Source: CAVZLD01 sp964522605
GTDB taxonomy: Bacteria > Planctomycetota > Planctomycetia > Pirellulales > Pirellulaceae
NCBI GenBank assembly: GCA_964522605.1
Contig: CAZFWV010000071.1
Location: 1-24,059 of the forward strand
Direction: 5' to 3'
Length of the DNA stretch: 24,059 nucleotides
Under the pieces are notes generated by a model, which was not told the DNA's origin, did no database searches, and saw nothing but the letters and a program-made list of their open reading frames with translations. Shown here piece after piece: positions 22,650 through 24,059 of this stretch. Positions within the stretch are counted from its first letter, which is position 1. Every line of letters starts with the position of its first letter. Position numbers and translations under genes: made by a program.

Positions 22650-24059
22650 TCACTCGTCTTCCGACAGACGTTGCTGCCAACCCCAGCGGAACAGATTCCG
22701 TGTATCGGTGTACCGCGCGTCAGAACTCGTCGATCCGAGCACAACCACAATCAGACTTTGGTCGCTGCGGGATCCGTACGAAACAAGGCAGGCCCCTGCG
22801 GCATTCGTTGTTCCGGTCTTGATTCCGTGGTACCCCTCAATTCCAAGCAAGCGGTTCGTGTTCTTCCAAAGAACATTGCGGCGATAGCCGGCCGTGCTTT
22901 CGACGGTACAGCCGCGGCGCGGCGTCGCGACAATCTCGCGAAACCGAGGGATCTTCATCGCACAGGCAGCCAGATGAGCCAGATCCCGTACACTCGTCAA
23001 GTGATCCGGATCCGTCATACCGTGTGTGTTTCGGTACACCGTCTCCTGCAGACCGAGATCCTGTGCGGTTCGATTCATTCGCGCGATAAAGCGTGCAAGC
23101 GGATCGGCCGCGTCTGAGGGAGAATCGCTTGCTTCCACATGTCGTCCCAGTTGCTCGCCGAGCGCCACTGATGCGTCATTGCCCGAGGGCAGCAACAAAC
23201 CATAGAGCAACTCATCAACCGTCAACATCTCGCCGGCGCGCAGACCGCAGCTGGATCCCGTAGTCTGATCGGCGCGTTCTGAGAACACGATTCGCTCTTG
23301 GAGAGCATCGGGCTTTTCCTGAGCGATTGTGAGCGCAACCACTGCGGTCATGATTTTTGTCGTCGAGGCGGGATCCAGTCGTTCCTTCTCGTTGTGACTC
23401 CATAACAGATCGCCTGTCTGAGGATCGGCGATTCCCCAAGCCTTGCACGTTACGAACGGTGGGCCGGTCCGTGAATCAGCAGGCTGCTTGGGCAGCACTT
23501 CCGCATTCACGGTCGTTGGATCAGGAACCGGCGCATCGGTCGTTTGCAACGGGCTGAGCGCCTTCCACGTCGCTGCATCCACTTCGCCATGGGCTTCCAG
23601 GCCGGATGCTTTCTGGAAGCGAACCACCGCGGCCTCCGTCAACGGTCCGAAATCGCCATCTGCCGTCAGTTCGGGTGACGGATCCAGACGTGCGTTCAAG
23701 GTCCGTTGCAGGTCCTCGACTAACGCTCCATGAGAGCCAATCACCAGACGGATGCGCTGTGCGGTTTCGGGTTCTGCCGTTTCGGCTTGGAAGTAGTCAT
23801 AGACCGCCTGTCCAACCCGCCCACAGAACACTTCCGCCGCGTTGTCATCGGACCATCGACGGTCTTCATTCTCCGTGGTCAGAACACAAATTGCGACTTG
23901 TCCCGCAGGGGTCTCTAACAATCCGGCGTCGCAACGGCTCTGAGAAACCGCACCCGTCTTGTGCGCGAATTTCGTATCGGCCGACAGGTAACGAGCAATC
24001 TTCGACCGGTCATCGCACGCCAGGAGATGCTCCCGCATCTTCTGCGAAGCGTCAGAGCT
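22650..24059 (-). CDS. Beta-lactamase-like / peptidoglycan-binding / D-Ala-D-Ala carboxypeptidase fusion (5' end outside window)
   Basis: The frame is open to the right edge, so the N-terminus is missing; numbering here is from the Met at 24038. Residues 1-85 read as the end of a class A beta-lactamase-like serine hydrolase, with KFAHKTGAV at 23-31 carrying a KTG box and then the usual closing strands and helix. Residues about 97-163 are a PG_binding_1 domain (VEDLQRTLN, DGDFGPLTEAAVVRFQK). The rest, from about 195, is a complete S11 carboxypeptidase (DacA type): Ser225-Thr-Thr-Lys228 with catalytic Ser225, SGN at 285-287 and Lys407-Thr-Gly409. S11 enzymes trim the terminal D-Ala of peptidoglycan stem peptides. 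A Pro/Thr-rich linker joins the domains. It probably acts outside the cytoplasm; the signal peptide, if any, is off the edge. No C-terminal amphipathic anchor is evident. Confidence 0.88.
   Translation of the reverse strand, partial: SSDASQKMREHLLACDDRSKIARYLSADTKFAHKTGAVSQSRCDAGLLETPAGQVAICVLTTENEDRRWSDDNAAEVFCGRVGQAVYDYFQAETAEPETAQRIRLVIGSHGALVEDLQRTLNARLDPSPELTADGDFGPLTEAAVVRFQKASGLEAHGEVDAATWKALSPLQTTDAPVPDPTTVNAEVLPKQPADSRTGPPFVTCKAWGIADPQTGDLLWSHNEKERLDPASTTKIMTAVVALTIAQEKPDALQERIVFSERADQTTGSSCGLRAGEMLTVDELLYGLLLPSGNDASVALGEQLGRHVEASDSPSDAADPLARFIARMNRTAQDLGLQETVYRNTHGMTDPDHLTSVRDLAHLAACAMKIPRFREIVATPRRGCTVESTAGYRRNVLWKNTNRLLGIEGYHGIKTGTTNAAGACLVSYGSRSDQSLIVVVLGSTSSDARYTDTRNLFRWGWQQRLSEDE

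Overview
The window reads as a chromosomal segment of a planctomycete, probably from the Pirellulales/Planctomycetales side. This is an inference from content: moderately high GC, a Hanks-type receptor kinase, an FG-GAP/ASPIC-UnbV protein paired with a membrane TPR protein, paralogous multi-pass acyltransferase-like proteins, an SSF symporter, and hairpin-rich intergenic repeats. I see no CRISPR array, rRNA, tRNA or recognisable insertion sequence.

Left part (1-7179). A possible ORF leaves the left edge on the minus strand. Next come a LysM protein with a degenerate L,D-transpeptidase-like tail (minus) and a divergent small zinc-ribbon membrane protein (plus). A branched-chain aminotransferase follows on the minus strand, separated by twin 97-bp hairpin repeats from a lysS-lolC-lolD run (transcribed right to left) that joins lysyl-tRNA synthetase to a lipoprotein-release-type ABC transporter.

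Middle (7417-13555). A receptor Ser/Thr kinase on the plus strand has an N-terminal kinase and an extracytoplasmic Cache-like sensor held between two membrane helices. It meets, tail to tail across 4 bp, a minus-strand pair: a membrane-anchored TPR protein followed 7 bp later by an exported FG-GAP/ASPIC-UnbV protein. A gene-poor stretch of about 680 bp with three tandem hairpins follows.

Right part (13556-24059). This holds a secreted LpqC/PHB-depolymerase-type esterase, then two paralogous DUF5009/heparan-glucosaminide-acetyltransferase-like membrane proteins flanking an SDR oxidoreductase. A minus-strand pair of SSF symporter and glutamine-amidotransferase-like protein comes next, then a gamma-glutamyltranspeptidase with an intact active site. 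The right edge cuts a minus-strand protein that joins the end of a beta-lactamase-like domain, a peptidoglycan-binding domain and a complete DacA-type carboxypeptidase.

Two themes recur. One is envelope biology: two cell-wall enzymes or relics, lipoprotein release, surface sensing and exported repeat proteins. The other is very compact gene ends: three convergent pairs with 4, 7 and 10 bp between stop codons. For several genes I moved the start inward from the longest reading frame because of a Shine-Dalgarno sequence or a signal peptide. The strongest candidates for something undescribed are the two-enzyme cell-wall fusion at the right edge, the LysM protein with a broken transpeptidase motif, the TPR/FG-GAP pair, and the acyltransferase-SDR-acyltransferase block.
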